Shown here one piece after another: positions 19,501 to 27,408 of a stretch of 64,000 nt of DNA (the stretch's first letter is position 1; each line of letters opens with the position of its first letter). The stretch is from Mycosarcoma maydis (lineage: Eukaryota > Basidiomycota > Ustilaginomycetes > Ustilaginales). The translations under genes were made by a program, and so were the position numbers. A model generated the notes under the pieces. That model was not told the origin of the DNA. It saw only the letters and a program-made list of their open reading frames with translations, and did not search any database. The DNA is taken from NCBI RefSeq assembly GCF_000328475.2, contig NC_026483.1:744001-808000 (forward strand), read 5' to 3'.

Positions 19501-20263
19501 CAGTAATGCAGACGGAACAAGTTTCGAAGCGGGTGATGCGTCGCCAAGGGACAGCGTCGCAAGCTCTTCTGCTGCTCACCACGCCGCCAAGCAAAACGAG
19601 AGCGAGGGTAAGAAGGACGACACGGCGAGCAACGCCAGTGGCAGCGACGAGAAGAGGCAGGAGCTCAAGCCATCCGCGTCGTGGTTTGGTCGACTGTGGG
19701 GCCGCAGTCCCAGCACAGACAGCGCCGCGCAGCAAGCGCAGGCCAAGGCGAAGAAGGCACACCTTGGCGAAGAGACGAGCTTTGTGTACGACAAGGAACT
19801 CAAGCGCTGGGTCAACAAGAAAGCAGGCGATAGCGGAAGCGCGTCGAGCACGCCGCCACCGCCGCCACCGCGAACGCAATCGGCGAGCCCGGCATCGCAG
19901 CCAGATCGCAGCACTGGAGCATCGAGTGCTCCACCCATGCGCGGACCTCCGTCTGGCACCTTGACTATGGGCCGAGCCACACCTCCCATCAGCGAAGGCA
20001 ACGAGGAAGGCAGCTCGGGCCTGGCACCCAGCCGAGGACCGCCGGGAATGGGAAGCCTGTCCAGGGCGAGAAGCAACCTCGCGGACCACTCGATGCCTCC
20101 TGCTTCACAGCCGCCCATGGGATCAGCAGCCGGTCCAGTCAGGGGATCGGGAGCCTCGACGCCGGCAGGAGGAGTTTCCGGTCCTCCACCACCGCCCGGA
20201 GGGTCGAGGATGGGCACAGTCAAGAAGAGGCCGATCAAGAGTCGATACGTTGTCGTCGATTGA
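13595..20263 (+). CDS. SEC16: COPII coat assembly scaffold Sec16
   Basis: One uninterrupted frame of 2222 residues. Residues 1-240 are acidic and Ser/Ala-rich. About 245-505 are an extreme Tyr/Gln/Asp-rich region of YDQQ/YGYD/YDQP repeats. About 578-600 are a PPxGPP block. The conserved central domain runs from about 1060 (FGIGGKLVSYFPTS) to 1630, with LRTSFLQKVQGMLLCGERKEAVDYAVAQ, MWAHAMTIASCV and the AYNVFSGQDPVSIFDLF block; this is the ACE1-like alpha-solenoid that binds Sec13. The C-terminal part is disordered, with Gly/Tyr (about 1830-1855) and polyproline (about 2087) stretches, and ends KKRPIKSRYVVVD. The family member organises ER exit sites and regulates Sar1 GTPase cycling in COPII budding. 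The size matches yeast Sec16 (about 2195 residues). Its prion-like Tyr/Gln region suggests condensate formation. Confidence 0.93.
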   Translation: MTSLPPSSQDNAAAIETSQLIVAPTTAPLATTENDAAASEPSVDPPSPAPFKRGHASKPSVGIAASLFGSGGDEDPFSAISASNGPSSLTQLTEVKEEPDLFGSFDASNPHSHLNDATSAVDPVSSLFGTDSATSVPIQSPAAAASAASTTDGLTVPTIDGNASAPASGPASPGALFADLSYQDDWLASTTDQNAQHPAADVHGENTTIHQADPFGAADGGQGSLSWLNQQESHASVDPATESQLDAYGRPIVAYEGDDQQEQYPQDYGYHDQQGYGYDKHHGYNYSRPQASYDQPEGHDYHQQGYGSQEYGQQQVYDYQENGYDQQTYDQPQTYDQQNYHQQGFDQHTYAQQDYSQSGYEQRAYDQHDANQYNYEQFSYQDQNYTVHATTEPYAATSSANDAIDVAEQSYNTDAYADYPAHQANAHSSAGYEGYAAGPNNGYDAATSGRAYDAAATIDQSTQDQYSTDPHSAYESQGYTQQPSVADSYTQQQQSRSYDPYAPPMQAQQQAHSHQSYSHSADSVPPSTFGYDAGAYGDVQGVSASRNQQGFVRAPSPYDPPAATASPAAPLSATANDNSLPPPPMGPPQGPPRGPPRGPSRSASRNMAGSTSSASLDAPPLPKRTSSAVSLEDESQQEPTPTWPNGTETPQKQSQPLLGSTDTPPTTYTRPSSAWVDSLEQAAATPPTFSSGDDSLPKLTITDESKHAYSNIGEAPEIETSMREVEQQLSDKKLSTAVDDATIAFDHLNLDQSQQMYAGRSSQYENGYSEEDTSTPQPSDQNADGYGADYGTEQNGQFDAEGGHRYDQFQSTQQSSDWNSWNEEGASQAPTTIEHNPYAPSDPQQQQEILTAPTQSGEAYSDLAYGPEQSKLIEDPYDPSPQAHDPPRLYTLTGQDDSEAKTPLAAHDEQDNWLGSASPALGNDAAQDPYSSVSGSTFVTGAQNGAAPHSGYDPYGPPSVNDRSIDTYGAHDGHARVQPEPAASVEDAYTETDQLHEQSNQATYFDSNKRAGSPQQYGYGHVYGASDSAYAPLDQYDSSAAGTGQGPRSAASDTRSQSASETSADMLQAMRSATIPIASFGIGGKLVSYFPTSRASTGAEGADGAGGSSNVYGSYSYNTSSYPTQLKIQSLSSLVSSTAYASAFDPLTFPGPVYEGPSGTNALSRATGAASASKTKKAAVLKHLEERIQELSAGVGYLRRRPSFSASSTGSNRGTQAAQDQDGELEARRTEDKVLLLRLLRLLVENDGQTSSNAFEQGVRSLIIAPDTQDVSSSRGFAMSVTSTTPDDGAEGSVVTSHELRTSFLQKVQGMLLCGERKEAVDYAVAQRMWAHAMTIASCVDKECWKEVVSEFIEHEVGAAEASLAALGQGDLQGLKVAYNVFSGQDPVSIFDLFRTKTQLGQMGGLQPAQVESTTTPSALPSWKESAAIVASNRSASDSAALTAIGDGLCTRGLLEAAHFCYLLSPQTSPIGGADTSGARFTLLGLSSPKASAAFVQDLDGILMTEVLEFAQGLVPAVKGQEPFPGIAHLQAYKLVHAQHLADLGEVSKAQRYCEAIAQCLKQSKASPYLHSTLLSQSKQLSDRLVGAPQTGPGGNWVTRKMQRPTLDGVWGALEGRFTKFIAGEEGAMDADSPNKNSKGSVSSSIGPFSHYSAITPDAASGGMTRQPSFNELRTGSPSVPTSRSGSAMDFRNATKRAASPKHRASTALSMRPLNSDPYSDWPQPRAPGNGTGSEAASNYDRDSVRSSSEMPRGAYGYGASLHTGPAQVYGHGAQVSAFSTASSTYGGPAETSFASNAAPWNGSAGQGTRDTDSSRRPSADAEALGAGSESAYGGYGDCGGYGGSSYGGYGGTYGEATQTGGTDGEVGDDAGGSSATGHANTPFYGYDPHGAQKPQFVSNVNAGDALEGGGQGGFVSPFDALSSISQTPQPPSQGNQYTSSYSRHHADVNEEEDDDDLGLGNSSGRRKASNADGTSFEAGDASPRDSVASSSAAHHAAKQNESEGKKDDTASNASGSDEKRQELKPSASWFGRLWGRSPSTDSAAQQAQAKAKKAHLGEETSFVYDKELKRWVNKKAGDSGSASSTPPPPPPRTQSASPASQPDRSTGASSAPPMRGPPSGTLTMGRATPPISEGNEEGSSGLAPSRGPPGMGSLSRARSNLADHSMPPASQPPMGSAAGPVRGSGASTPAGGVSGPPPPPGGSRMGTVKKRPIKSRYVVVD

Positions 20264-20987
20264 GCCGCGGCCGATAATCACGGCTCTCAGAAGATTCGCT
20301 AAGTTCACAGACAGGACAAACTTGGATACAAGCAAATGGTTTCGTCAGTTCTTTGGACTTTGCATCAGTTTGAGAGTGACCTGACTGCTCAGCATGAGGC
20401 ATGGATGAAACACCAAAGCAAAAGCGGCGTCGACAACGTGAATGGCTGAGATCAAGGGTCCTGTTGCTTCTCCACACAACCCGCAGCGATGCGGTGGCAA
20501 TCGGATCGCATTTTGATTCACATGCTGAGACATAGGGGCAGTTTATGAGTGTCCTGTGGGAGAGATACAGTCGTGAGTATCAAGCGTGAGCCCACCCAAA
20601 AAAATAATCACGAATAAAAAGATCGCATTTCCATCCCCGCCTATTCACGATTCTTGATTACGAGTTGCCATTCAAATCCTAAGTGCAGCACAGCACAGTG
20701 CAGCGCCTTGACCAAGGCTTGTGACCCTCGCATATCTCTGGTACGAGGTAACCAACCAAGGGTTTTTACATTGATTCACACCTCCATCTAGGCATCTGCT
20801 CTCATCATCGCAAAAACGATCACGACGGAAAACGCATACATTTGGACTTGTCAACGGTCGCATTCAGCGACGGCATCTCCCTGCATTTAAGCGCTTGGTG
20901 AAGCATCCACCGTCGCGCTCTTGAATTCGGTTACCGCCTCGATCATCCGCTTTGTGCTCTCGAGCCGGGGCTTGGAGCACAGATAAG
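20264..20987. other. Intergenic region SEC16 - RMD5
   Basis: About 720 bases in tandem orientation, no coding signal. Isolated heptamer words are seen (tcgtgag at about 20571, aatcacgaa at about 20607, attcacgattc at about 20643). The RMD5 promoter and leader should lie in the second half. Confidence 0.45.
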
Positions 20988-22424
20988 ATGGAGGCAGTGC
21001 AAAAGGCGCTCGAGCAGGTCGTCAAGCGCGCACCTGGCTTGCATTCCAACTCAACGTCGGCTAAAACCGCCGCCACGCAGCCGTCAGTGCACGATTCGAT
21101 CGACAAGCTAATCGCACAAGTGGAAGCTGCCAAGGCTGGCATTGCTAGCTCTTCCTCCTCGCCGGACCCAGCAGTACTGCTAGCCGAGCTCAAGTCGTCA
21201 GTCGAAGTAGCACAAAAGTCTATCCTTGAACGCCAGAAAGAGTTTCACGCGGCGCTATCCAAGTCGACAAAGGCGCTCGACAAAAAGTTTACCATCGCAA
21301 TCGAAGGCGTCGCAGATCCTTCGCTCTTTTCTTCAGCCGAAGCTCAGAATGCGCTCGAGCGGGTCATCTTTGATCATCTACAGAGAAACGGCGATTGGTC
21401 GACGAGCTACAAGTTTGCAGCAGAGGCCAAGCTGCCACTTTCTCCACAATCGGAAGCGCTGTATGTTCAACTGCATAATGTCGCCGCTGCCATGTCACGA
21501 GGCGATTTGCGGCCGGCCATCAGCTGGACCGAACAGGAAAGAGAGTGGTTGCTCAAGAGAAAGAGTCCATTGGAGTTCGCGTTGCATAGAAGTCAGTTCA
21601 TTCGCATCGCAACGGGTGCCATTCTGCCAGGTAGCGACGAAAATCTAGCCAACAGAGATCCGGACGGAGAGAATGTCGAGATGATGAGTGCATCCATGGA
21701 CCAGCTCAACACGATCCCAGCCTCGTCGAATACGATGTCGGTCACGGGATTTGCCAGCACAGCGACAGCAGATCTCGCGCACGCGTCGTTGGCCAACACC
21801 AACGTGGAACGTGCGCTGGCGTACGGTAGAGAGCACTTTAAGCGTTTCCGCAGCACGCACCTGGACGAAATTCAACGTCTCTTTACGCTACTTGCGTTTC
21901 TGCCGGCATTCATTCCGGCACCAGCGTACGGACCGGAAGGCTCGGACTCGGTGCCGGTTGAACACCTGATTCCAACGGTACCGCTCGTGTATCGCCCATT
22001 GCTGGATGCCAAGCGGGTGCACGCGCCGCTTCTCGAACCGATGTTCCGACTCGAGTTCTGCGCACGAAACCGGATCGCCAAGGATGCCCCGCTGAGCATC
22101 GGTGTAGAAGTGGGAGCGGGTGGCGCGCTCAACAAGATCATCAAGGTCAAGGCGGTGATGAAAGAGAGGGGTAACGAGTGGAGTCAGGCGGATGAGCTGC
22201 CCATCGAGATCCCACTGCCCACCAGGCTGCGCTTCCATTCGATCTTTGCGTGCCCTGTGTCCAAGGAACAGGGCACAGAGCAGAACCCGCCGATGATGCT
22301 CGCATGCGGTCACGTGCTGTGCTTGGAGACTCTCACTAGATTGGCAAAGGGCAATGGTCGCTTCAAGTGTCCGTACTGTCCGACGGAAAGCTATCTGAAC
22401 CAGGCAATTCGCGTCTATTTCTGA
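20988..22424 (+). CDS. RMD5: GID/CTLH E3 ligase RING subunit Rmd5 (RMND5)
   Basis: 478 residues from ATG 20988; the frame extends 12 codons further upstream without an ATG. An N-terminal coiled-coil helical segment (about 40-110) is followed by the LisH-CTLH region (FDHLQRNGDWSTSYKFAAEA, ISWTEQEREWLLKRKSPLEFALHRSQFI) and the CRA region (ALAYGREHFKRF ... IQRLFTLLAFLPAF). The C-terminal variant RING is CPVSKEQ ... PMMLACGHVLCLETLTRLAKG ... FKCPYCPTES. This is the diagnostic order for RMND5/Gid2, whose RING pairs with Gid9/MAEA to form the catalytic heterodimer of the GID ubiquitin ligase. In yeast that ligase degrades gluconeogenic enzymes when glucose returns. The RING lacks several canonical zinc ligands, as is usual in Rmd5. 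It ends IRVYF, the conserved family C-terminus. Confidence 0.93.
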   Translation: MEAVQKALEQVVKRAPGLHSNSTSAKTAATQPSVHDSIDKLIAQVEAAKAGIASSSSSPDPAVLLAELKSSVEVAQKSILERQKEFHAALSKSTKALDKKFTIAIEGVADPSLFSSAEAQNALERVIFDHLQRNGDWSTSYKFAAEAKLPLSPQSEALYVQLHNVAAAMSRGDLRPAISWTEQEREWLLKRKSPLEFALHRSQFIRIATGAILPGSDENLANRDPDGENVEMMSASMDQLNTIPASSNTMSVTGFASTATADLAHASLANTNVERALAYGREHFKRFRSTHLDEIQRLFTLLAFLPAFIPAPAYGPEGSDSVPVEHLIPTVPLVYRPLLDAKRVHAPLLEPMFRLEFCARNRIAKDAPLSIGVEVGAGGALNKIIKVKAVMKERGNEWSQADELPIEIPLPTRLRFHSIFACPVSKEQGTEQNPPMMLACGHVLCLETLTRLAKGNGRFKCPYCPTESYLNQAIRVYF

Positions 22425-22860
22425 TCTGAATCCGCTTCGTCAGCCATCATGATCCGGTCTTGCTGCAAGCGTCGCATCACTCACGCCCGCCCCTTGATTC
22501 GTGTTCCATATTCACGATTGTTTGCCTTTGCCTGCCCTCGTTGCTTCGCACCTGTTTTTCGCACTGCATGTATTTGTATACTTGGCCCATGTCTGTTCTT
22601 CCTTGCTTGCACTTTCTGCGTGCATTGACGATTCCAGTGTTGAGATCGCACATTGTGTGAGTGCGATGGAGAGAGAGAGAGTTGCTGTGACTGACGATGG
22701 TGCGGAGAGAGCCGGTTGGGCCGGCGGCCAAGGTACAGCAGGGAGGGGGGGACAAGGCAGGAAGGAATTCGCGCGCAGTTTTGACGCACGTGCGCGCACG
22801 AGCCAGTTACGGACGTGCGTCGAGGTGAAGCGATCGGTGTTACTTTACTTGTTGGCTTTG
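22425..22860. other. Intergenic region RMD5 - metallophosphoesterase
   Basis: No recognised gene. The downstream frame stays open through most of it, but there is no homology signal before about 23020. A purine-rich (gagagagagag) patch at about 22670-22680 and a G-rich patch at about 22741-22755 are visible. Confidence 0.35.
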
Positions 22861-24080
22861 ATGGACCAGGTTATAGCGAGACATTCAGTGATTGCGACTC
22901 AAGATTGGGGTGGATCACGTACGACGGTGGGATTACAACGTACGATGGAAACGGCGATTCCGGTATCGAGACAGGGTACGCGCGTGTATACCGAGTACGA
23001 TGTGGCATCACCGCCTCGTACGCCTGGACCAGAATGGGTTCGATTCGTTCTGATCTCGGATACACATTCGCAAACCACACACATTCCGGACGGTGACGTT
23101 CTACTTCATGCAGGAGACTTGACAACACTAGGTCAACCGGACGATCTCGGTGCACAGGTGGAATGGTTGAAAAGCCTTGCGCACGAGCACAAGATCTTCA
23201 TATGTGGCAACCACGACTTTTCAGCATGCACAGATCAAGACTTTTACGAAACGCGCGGTCGCCAACTCAACGCACAGTTGCACGTCCAAGATTCTGCGCA
23301 TGATGTAGCACGAGCAAAGCAGATCCTCAACAGAGATTCTCTGTGCGAAAAGGCGCTCACCTACCTAAACAACCAACCGCACCAATTCACTGTTCAACGT
23401 GCACAGACGAGCCATTACCAATGGACCGTCTGGGGCAGCCCCTGGTCTCCACAGTTCCACGATTGGGCATGGAACTACAAACGCGGTGTCCAAGCCAGAC
23501 ACATCTACAAAGACATTCCCAAACATGTGGATGTGCTTATTACACATACTCCGCCGCACAAGTTGGGCGCTCTCGATACCATCCACGATGGATCCTCGGT
23601 TGGCTGCGAAGAACTTACAAGACGTTTGACTGCGCCTGCATCCGAGCACGACTCGCTCCGACCCAAACTGCACGTCTTTGGTCACATCCACGAAGCGAGA
23701 GGCGTACATCTGCTCGAGCAACCAGCATTCCACCATGGCGACCTTGACGAATCGCTGCTCGTCAACGCCGCCCTTGTAGAGTACGACCAGCACATGTGGA
23801 ACAACCACCGAATTTGTAAGTGCACACCGTCTCTACACCGACCATATTTGCCACTACCATCCTGTCCACCAACAAGAGCACAAAGCGCGCTAACCTTTTT
23901 CAAATCCAACCACGGCCAACGTGATCTCAGTCTCGTATACCGTCGTATGCAAGTAAGTGCTCCTCCGAACCCCGTACCAAGCTACGGAGAAAAGCCACTG
24001 ACAGCCCTGCCGTTGTTGAGATATTGCCGTACAGACCGGTGATTGTCGATCTGCGTGTTCCAGCGCCCCCCACGTTGTAA
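22861..24080 (+). CDS. Calcineurin-like metallophosphoesterase (MPPED1/2 type), three exons with 22-nt internal exon
   Basis: Exons 22861-23815, 23931-23952 and 24035-24080 give 340 residues. Metal-binding motifs are in order: LISDTHS (D-x-H), DVLLHAGDLT (GD), FICGNHDF (GNHD), VLITHTPPHKLG (H) and VFGHIHEARG (GHxH). This is a complete class III metallophosphoesterase core of the MPPED/239AB subfamily, which has weak cyclic-nucleotide phosphodiesterase activity in animals; the substrate here is unknown. The first exon would stop shortly after NNHRI. Joining through a GTAAGT donor (23816), an acceptor at 23930, a second GTAAGT donor (23953) and an acceptor at 24034 restores a family-like C-terminus reading SYTVVCKPVIVDLRVP. 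Phase is consistent at both joins. The start is uncertain: the frame is open upstream, and ATG 22861 or a later Met are both possible. Confidence 0.8.
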
Positions 24081-24453
24081 TAGTCGACCAGCCACTCACG
24101 CAGACAGCGTTCAATACCTCGCGCTCGTACTTTGCTGTAACTCTAGTCCTATTCTCGAATGGTTCGGATCGGAATTCGGAGCACACTTTGTGCTTCCCAC
24201 TCAGCTCGCCCGCGTTTTTTTTTTTTGTGTTTTGTGAATTTTTTTTTTGTGTCACAGTCGTGAGCCGTGAGTGTCTCCGTGTGGTGACATTTGAAGTTGA
24301 TTTTGTTGTCAAGAAGAAAATTTGTGAAATCCAGAACGAAGAAAGAGAAAATTGCATTGAAAGTGAATCGGGAAGGGTTGTCATTGGCAATCCATCATCC
24401 CGACCACATCTGACACGTCTACACACACTTGCACACATCTTGGAACGGAACGC
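24081..24453. other. Intergenic region metallophosphoesterase - YTM1
   Basis: Contains two long T-runs (about 24217-24230 and 24241-24249) separated by gtgttttgtgaa, then cacagtcgtgagccgtgag. No coding signal. It is the probable YTM1 promoter. Confidence 0.4.
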
Positions 24454-26049
24454 ATGGTCGCGGAGATGAGCGGGATCAACGACTTGTCACCATCTTTGGG
24501 CACGCCATCTGGGTCTATCGCTGGCGGTGCAACGGAGCCAACGGTACCTATTGTGCTCACTACGAGTCTGGACCAATATGCGATTCCATCGGGGCCATAC
24601 ATGGTGCCTGTCTCATGGCGTCGTACACACCTATCTACGCTTGTCAATAGGCTGGTTTCCGCATCCGATGCAGATACTGCGCGAGCTGCGATCCCGTTTG
24701 ACTTTATCGTCCACTCGTCACTGCTCCGCACCACGCTGGGCGAATACCTCGAATCGAGTGGCCTCACCTCCGAATCAACGCTCACCATCGAATACGTCCG
24801 ATCCACTCTTCCTCCCACGCGTCTAGCCGCGTTCGAACACGACGATTGGGTCGCCTCGATCGACTGTTCGTTCGCGCTCGCAAACGTGTACATGACGAGC
24901 AGCTACGATGGATCGGTCCGATTATTTTCGCCCTCGAACCCGACCCAAGCGGAGCACACATGGAGTACCATCAACAAGGCCACGGTTCAGGGTGGCAAAA
25001 ACACGAGCTTGTGCAGTGCAAAGTGGACGCCGCCAGCCGATGGCTTGGTAACTGGTGGTATGGATGGTAGGGTACAGTTGTGGAGTGTAGAGCAGGTGGA
25101 GCACGAGTGGACGACTCGCTTGAAATGGCAGGGCGAAGCGCATAATGCGCCGGTAGCCGCAGTGGATACTGCGCAGGGTCCGCAGGGCTCAAGCGTGTTG
25201 AGTGCAGGCTGGGACGGTATCGTTGCGGTTTGGGATGATCTTATCGGCACCACTGGCGTTGATTCGGATCAAGATGTCGAGCAACAGGACGACGACGATG
25301 ACGACGACGATCCAACATCCAAGCGCAGAAAGACGTCGAGCAACGGCAGAAAAGCTGTAAAAACCTCTTCTTCAGCCACGAAACGAGGCATTATCGATGC
25401 GACCATGATCCTTTACCACGCGCAGCCGACCGCACATGCGGTTACAGGCGCCAAGAACGTGTTGACCGCCACTTCGCGCGTCACCTCGGTGGAATTCGAG
25501 CGTTCTTCCAGCGCCAAGAACAGCAATCGAGCGTGGAGTATCGGCTACAACGGCGTGCTTAAAGGGTGGGACCTGGGATCGGGTGGTATTGCCCACACGT
25601 CACTCTCGCTACCCAGTTCGACGGCTGAATCGCGACCGATGCTATCATTGACACAGCTCTCAGCGTCGACACTGGCTGTGGGATCGATGGATCGAGCGAT
25701 CCACTTGTTCGATACGCGCTCCTCGAGCAGCGCAGGTACACTGGGAGTGAGCATCTCGAATGCGCATCGTGGTCCCATTGACGCGTTGGCAGCGCATCCG
25801 TTGGATTCGAACCTTTTCGCAAGCGCAAGTGGGCTCGAGTGCGGCGTCAAGGTTTGGGATGCAAGGAGCAGTAAGAAGGCCTTGTTTACCTTGGATACCG
25901 CGGCTGTGGGTGGCGACAAGCGAGATGACAAGGGCGTCTTGGCGCTCGATTGGTCTCGAGACGGTCAAGAGGTGGTTGCCGGTGGAAAGGATAAGCGCAT
26001 CACTGTGTTCCGCGGAAGTGCTATCGGGCAGAGCGATCAACGTGCATAA
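24454..26049 (+). CDS. YTM1: Ribosome biogenesis WD-repeat protein Ytm1 (WDR12)
   Basis: Intronless, 531 residues. The N-terminal NLE/ubiquitin-like domain (about 30-120) includes IPFDFIVHSSLLRTTLGEYLESSGLTSESTLTIEYVRS, the signature that binds the MIDAS domain of Rea1/midasin. It is followed by a seven-bladed WD40 propeller with clear repeat starts (HDDWVASIDCSF, ARSSKKALF ... VLALDWSRDGQEVVAGGKDKRITVF). An acidic run of seven Asp plus a basic SKRRKTSS segment (about 277-295) is an inserted loop, possibly nuclear targeting. In yeast Ytm1 forms the PeBoW/Nop7-Erb1-Ytm1 complex needed for 27S rRNA processing and 60S maturation. Length and domain order fit Ytm1. It is convergent with the Yippee gene, 142 bases between stops. 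Confidence 0.94.
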   Translation: MVAEMSGINDLSPSLGTPSGSIAGGATEPTVPIVLTTSLDQYAIPSGPYMVPVSWRRTHLSTLVNRLVSASDADTARAAIPFDFIVHSSLLRTTLGEYLESSGLTSESTLTIEYVRSTLPPTRLAAFEHDDWVASIDCSFALANVYMTSSYDGSVRLFSPSNPTQAEHTWSTINKATVQGGKNTSLCSAKWTPPADGLVTGGMDGRVQLWSVEQVEHEWTTRLKWQGEAHNAPVAAVDTAQGPQGSSVLSAGWDGIVAVWDDLIGTTGVDSDQDVEQQDDDDDDDDPTSKRRKTSSNGRKAVKTSSSATKRGIIDATMILYHAQPTAHAVTGAKNVLTATSRVTSVEFERSSSAKNSNRAWSIGYNGVLKGWDLGSGGIAHTSLSLPSSTAESRPMLSLTQLSASTLAVGSMDRAIHLFDTRSSSSAGTLGVSISNAHRGPIDALAAHPLDSNLFASASGLECGVKVWDARSSKKALFTLDTAAVGGDKRDDKGVLALDWSRDGQEVVAGGKDKRITVFRGSAIGQSDQRA

Positions 26050-26191
26050 CAAACTGCTTGTCAACATATCACCACGAATGCTATCGTCGTGTACACATGC
26101 AAATACCACAGCGATGTGGCGAGACGCAACTTGATGCGTATGCAAGCGAACGATGATCGAATTCGAGTTTGAGTAGACCTGATTTGATTGA

Positions 26192-26693
26192 TCACCAAGC
26201 GTTGACCTTGGTGAGGTTGACTTTTTCCATGATGCTCTTTCCCTCCTTGTACTTTTGGCTGGAATCCCACGCTTTGCAGTAGTACCACCCGAGCGTTTTG
26301 GCGCAACCTTTGCAGGCGAGATCGCAGACGGTATGGATGCCTGTGAGCAGGTGGCGATCTTCCTTGGCGCCGAGCGTGGTGTTCAGCGTGGAGCTGAACA
26401 GGTACGCCTTACCGTCTCGACCGCTAAAGGATTTGGATATCAGTTCGTCCTGCAGCCAGCGGGGCATGCCGAGTATGTCAGTGCCCGAGCGCGGAATGCA
26501 GCAAGCAGGCAAGCGAAGAAAAAAAACTTACCTGTAGCGCCAGATGCGTACCGCAGTCGGCACAGACGTAGCGAGGCGCGGACTCCGGTAGCCAGTCGAG
26601 CATCGATACGATCGGTGCTGCGCAAGACGACGATGGTGGTATGGACGACCAGTTAGATGACGACGACGAGGCCGGCGACGAAACGGACGACAT
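26192..26693 (-). CDS. MOH1: Yippee-like zinc-binding protein (Moh1/YPEL), two exons
   Basis: Exon 1 26693-26532, intron 26531-26450 (82 nt, GTAAG donor, CAG acceptor, phase 0) and exon 2 26449-26192 give 139 residues. The join produces the contiguous family motif HLALQ-DELISKSFSGRDGKAYLF. Zinc ligands are CADC (about 44-47) and CKGC, with TLGWYY and SSQKYKEGK following; these are the invariant Yippee features, and the DELISK, FSG and QKYKEG words are near identical to animal YPEL proteins. An extra Ser-rich N-terminus of about 35 residues is not conserved. Yippee proteins are a beta-fold related to Cereblon and Mis18. Yeast Moh1 is stationary-phase induced, and YPEL5 works with the GID/CTLH ligase, which is interesting because RMD5 lies about 4 kb away; that link is only suggestive. 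Confidence 0.92.
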
Positions 26694-27408
26694 GGAGCAA
26701 TGTCGTATACTAGATTAGCTTGAAGAAGGAGAACTTAAACCTCGAGCTGAGCTGAGCTGAGCGTCGAAGATTTGTGCTTCGATATGTCGCTGATAGAGCG
26801 GTCACTGATAGCCCCAAGCAGCACTCTTGACGAAGAACAATCAAGACGGGTAGTCATCACAACGACTAGCAAGGCCAACCACCAAGGGCGATCCAGCACC
26901 CTCTCTACAGCTACACCCACGGGTCGCCGCTCAAGACCAAAACAGGGGCAAAGAGTCTGTTCTACTGCCTGCTCTTTTTTGCCCCATTCGTGATTCAGTT
27001 TCATAATAAATTCACGATTCACGATTCACGATTCACGGTTGGACCCTGCATCTCCCGCTAACACTCACGAATTACACGCCAGCGCGCAGCGTGAATATTC
27101 GTGATTCACGAGTTTCGCTTTTCGCTTTTCGTTGCGCTTGAATCGTGAATGATAATCGTGAGTCGTGAGTCATGAGACTGTGAGTGCAACACCGCAGTCG
27201 CTCTCATGCTGACCAATTTCGTGATCCACGATTCGTGGTTGTGTCTCTGCCGTATTCGTGATTAATTGTGACTATAATTGGAACTAGCTACCCCATTGGC
27301 GCACATGGACAAACAAGACATCCATTTGCCGATAGTAAGGACTGTATAGCACACCATACGCGAGGTTAAATACACAGTATAGGTATGCGCTTACACTTCA
27401 AACCCGAT
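26694..27408. other. Intergenic region, Yippee - Ser/Thr-rich membrane protein, repeat-rich
   Basis: About 715 bases without coding signal, among the densest repeat zones in the window. A perfect four-unit attcacg tandem lies at 27010-27037, and mixed cgtgatt, tcgtgag and attcgtg words fill 27085-27265. Confidence 0.5.
27010..27037. repeat. Perfect tandem heptamer, four copies of ATTCACG
   Basis: Four exact, abutting 7-base units (28 bases). Further degenerate units of the same family follow on the opposite strand at about 27142-27185 (tcgtgag twice at 27156-27169). This is the best tandem form of the dispersed element. Confidence 0.9.

Noticed and set aside
22501..22860. Upstream extension of the metallophosphoesterase frame
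   Set aside because: The frame is open but its composition is unlike the enzyme and contains no family motif; the start was placed at ATG 22861, with the reservation stated.
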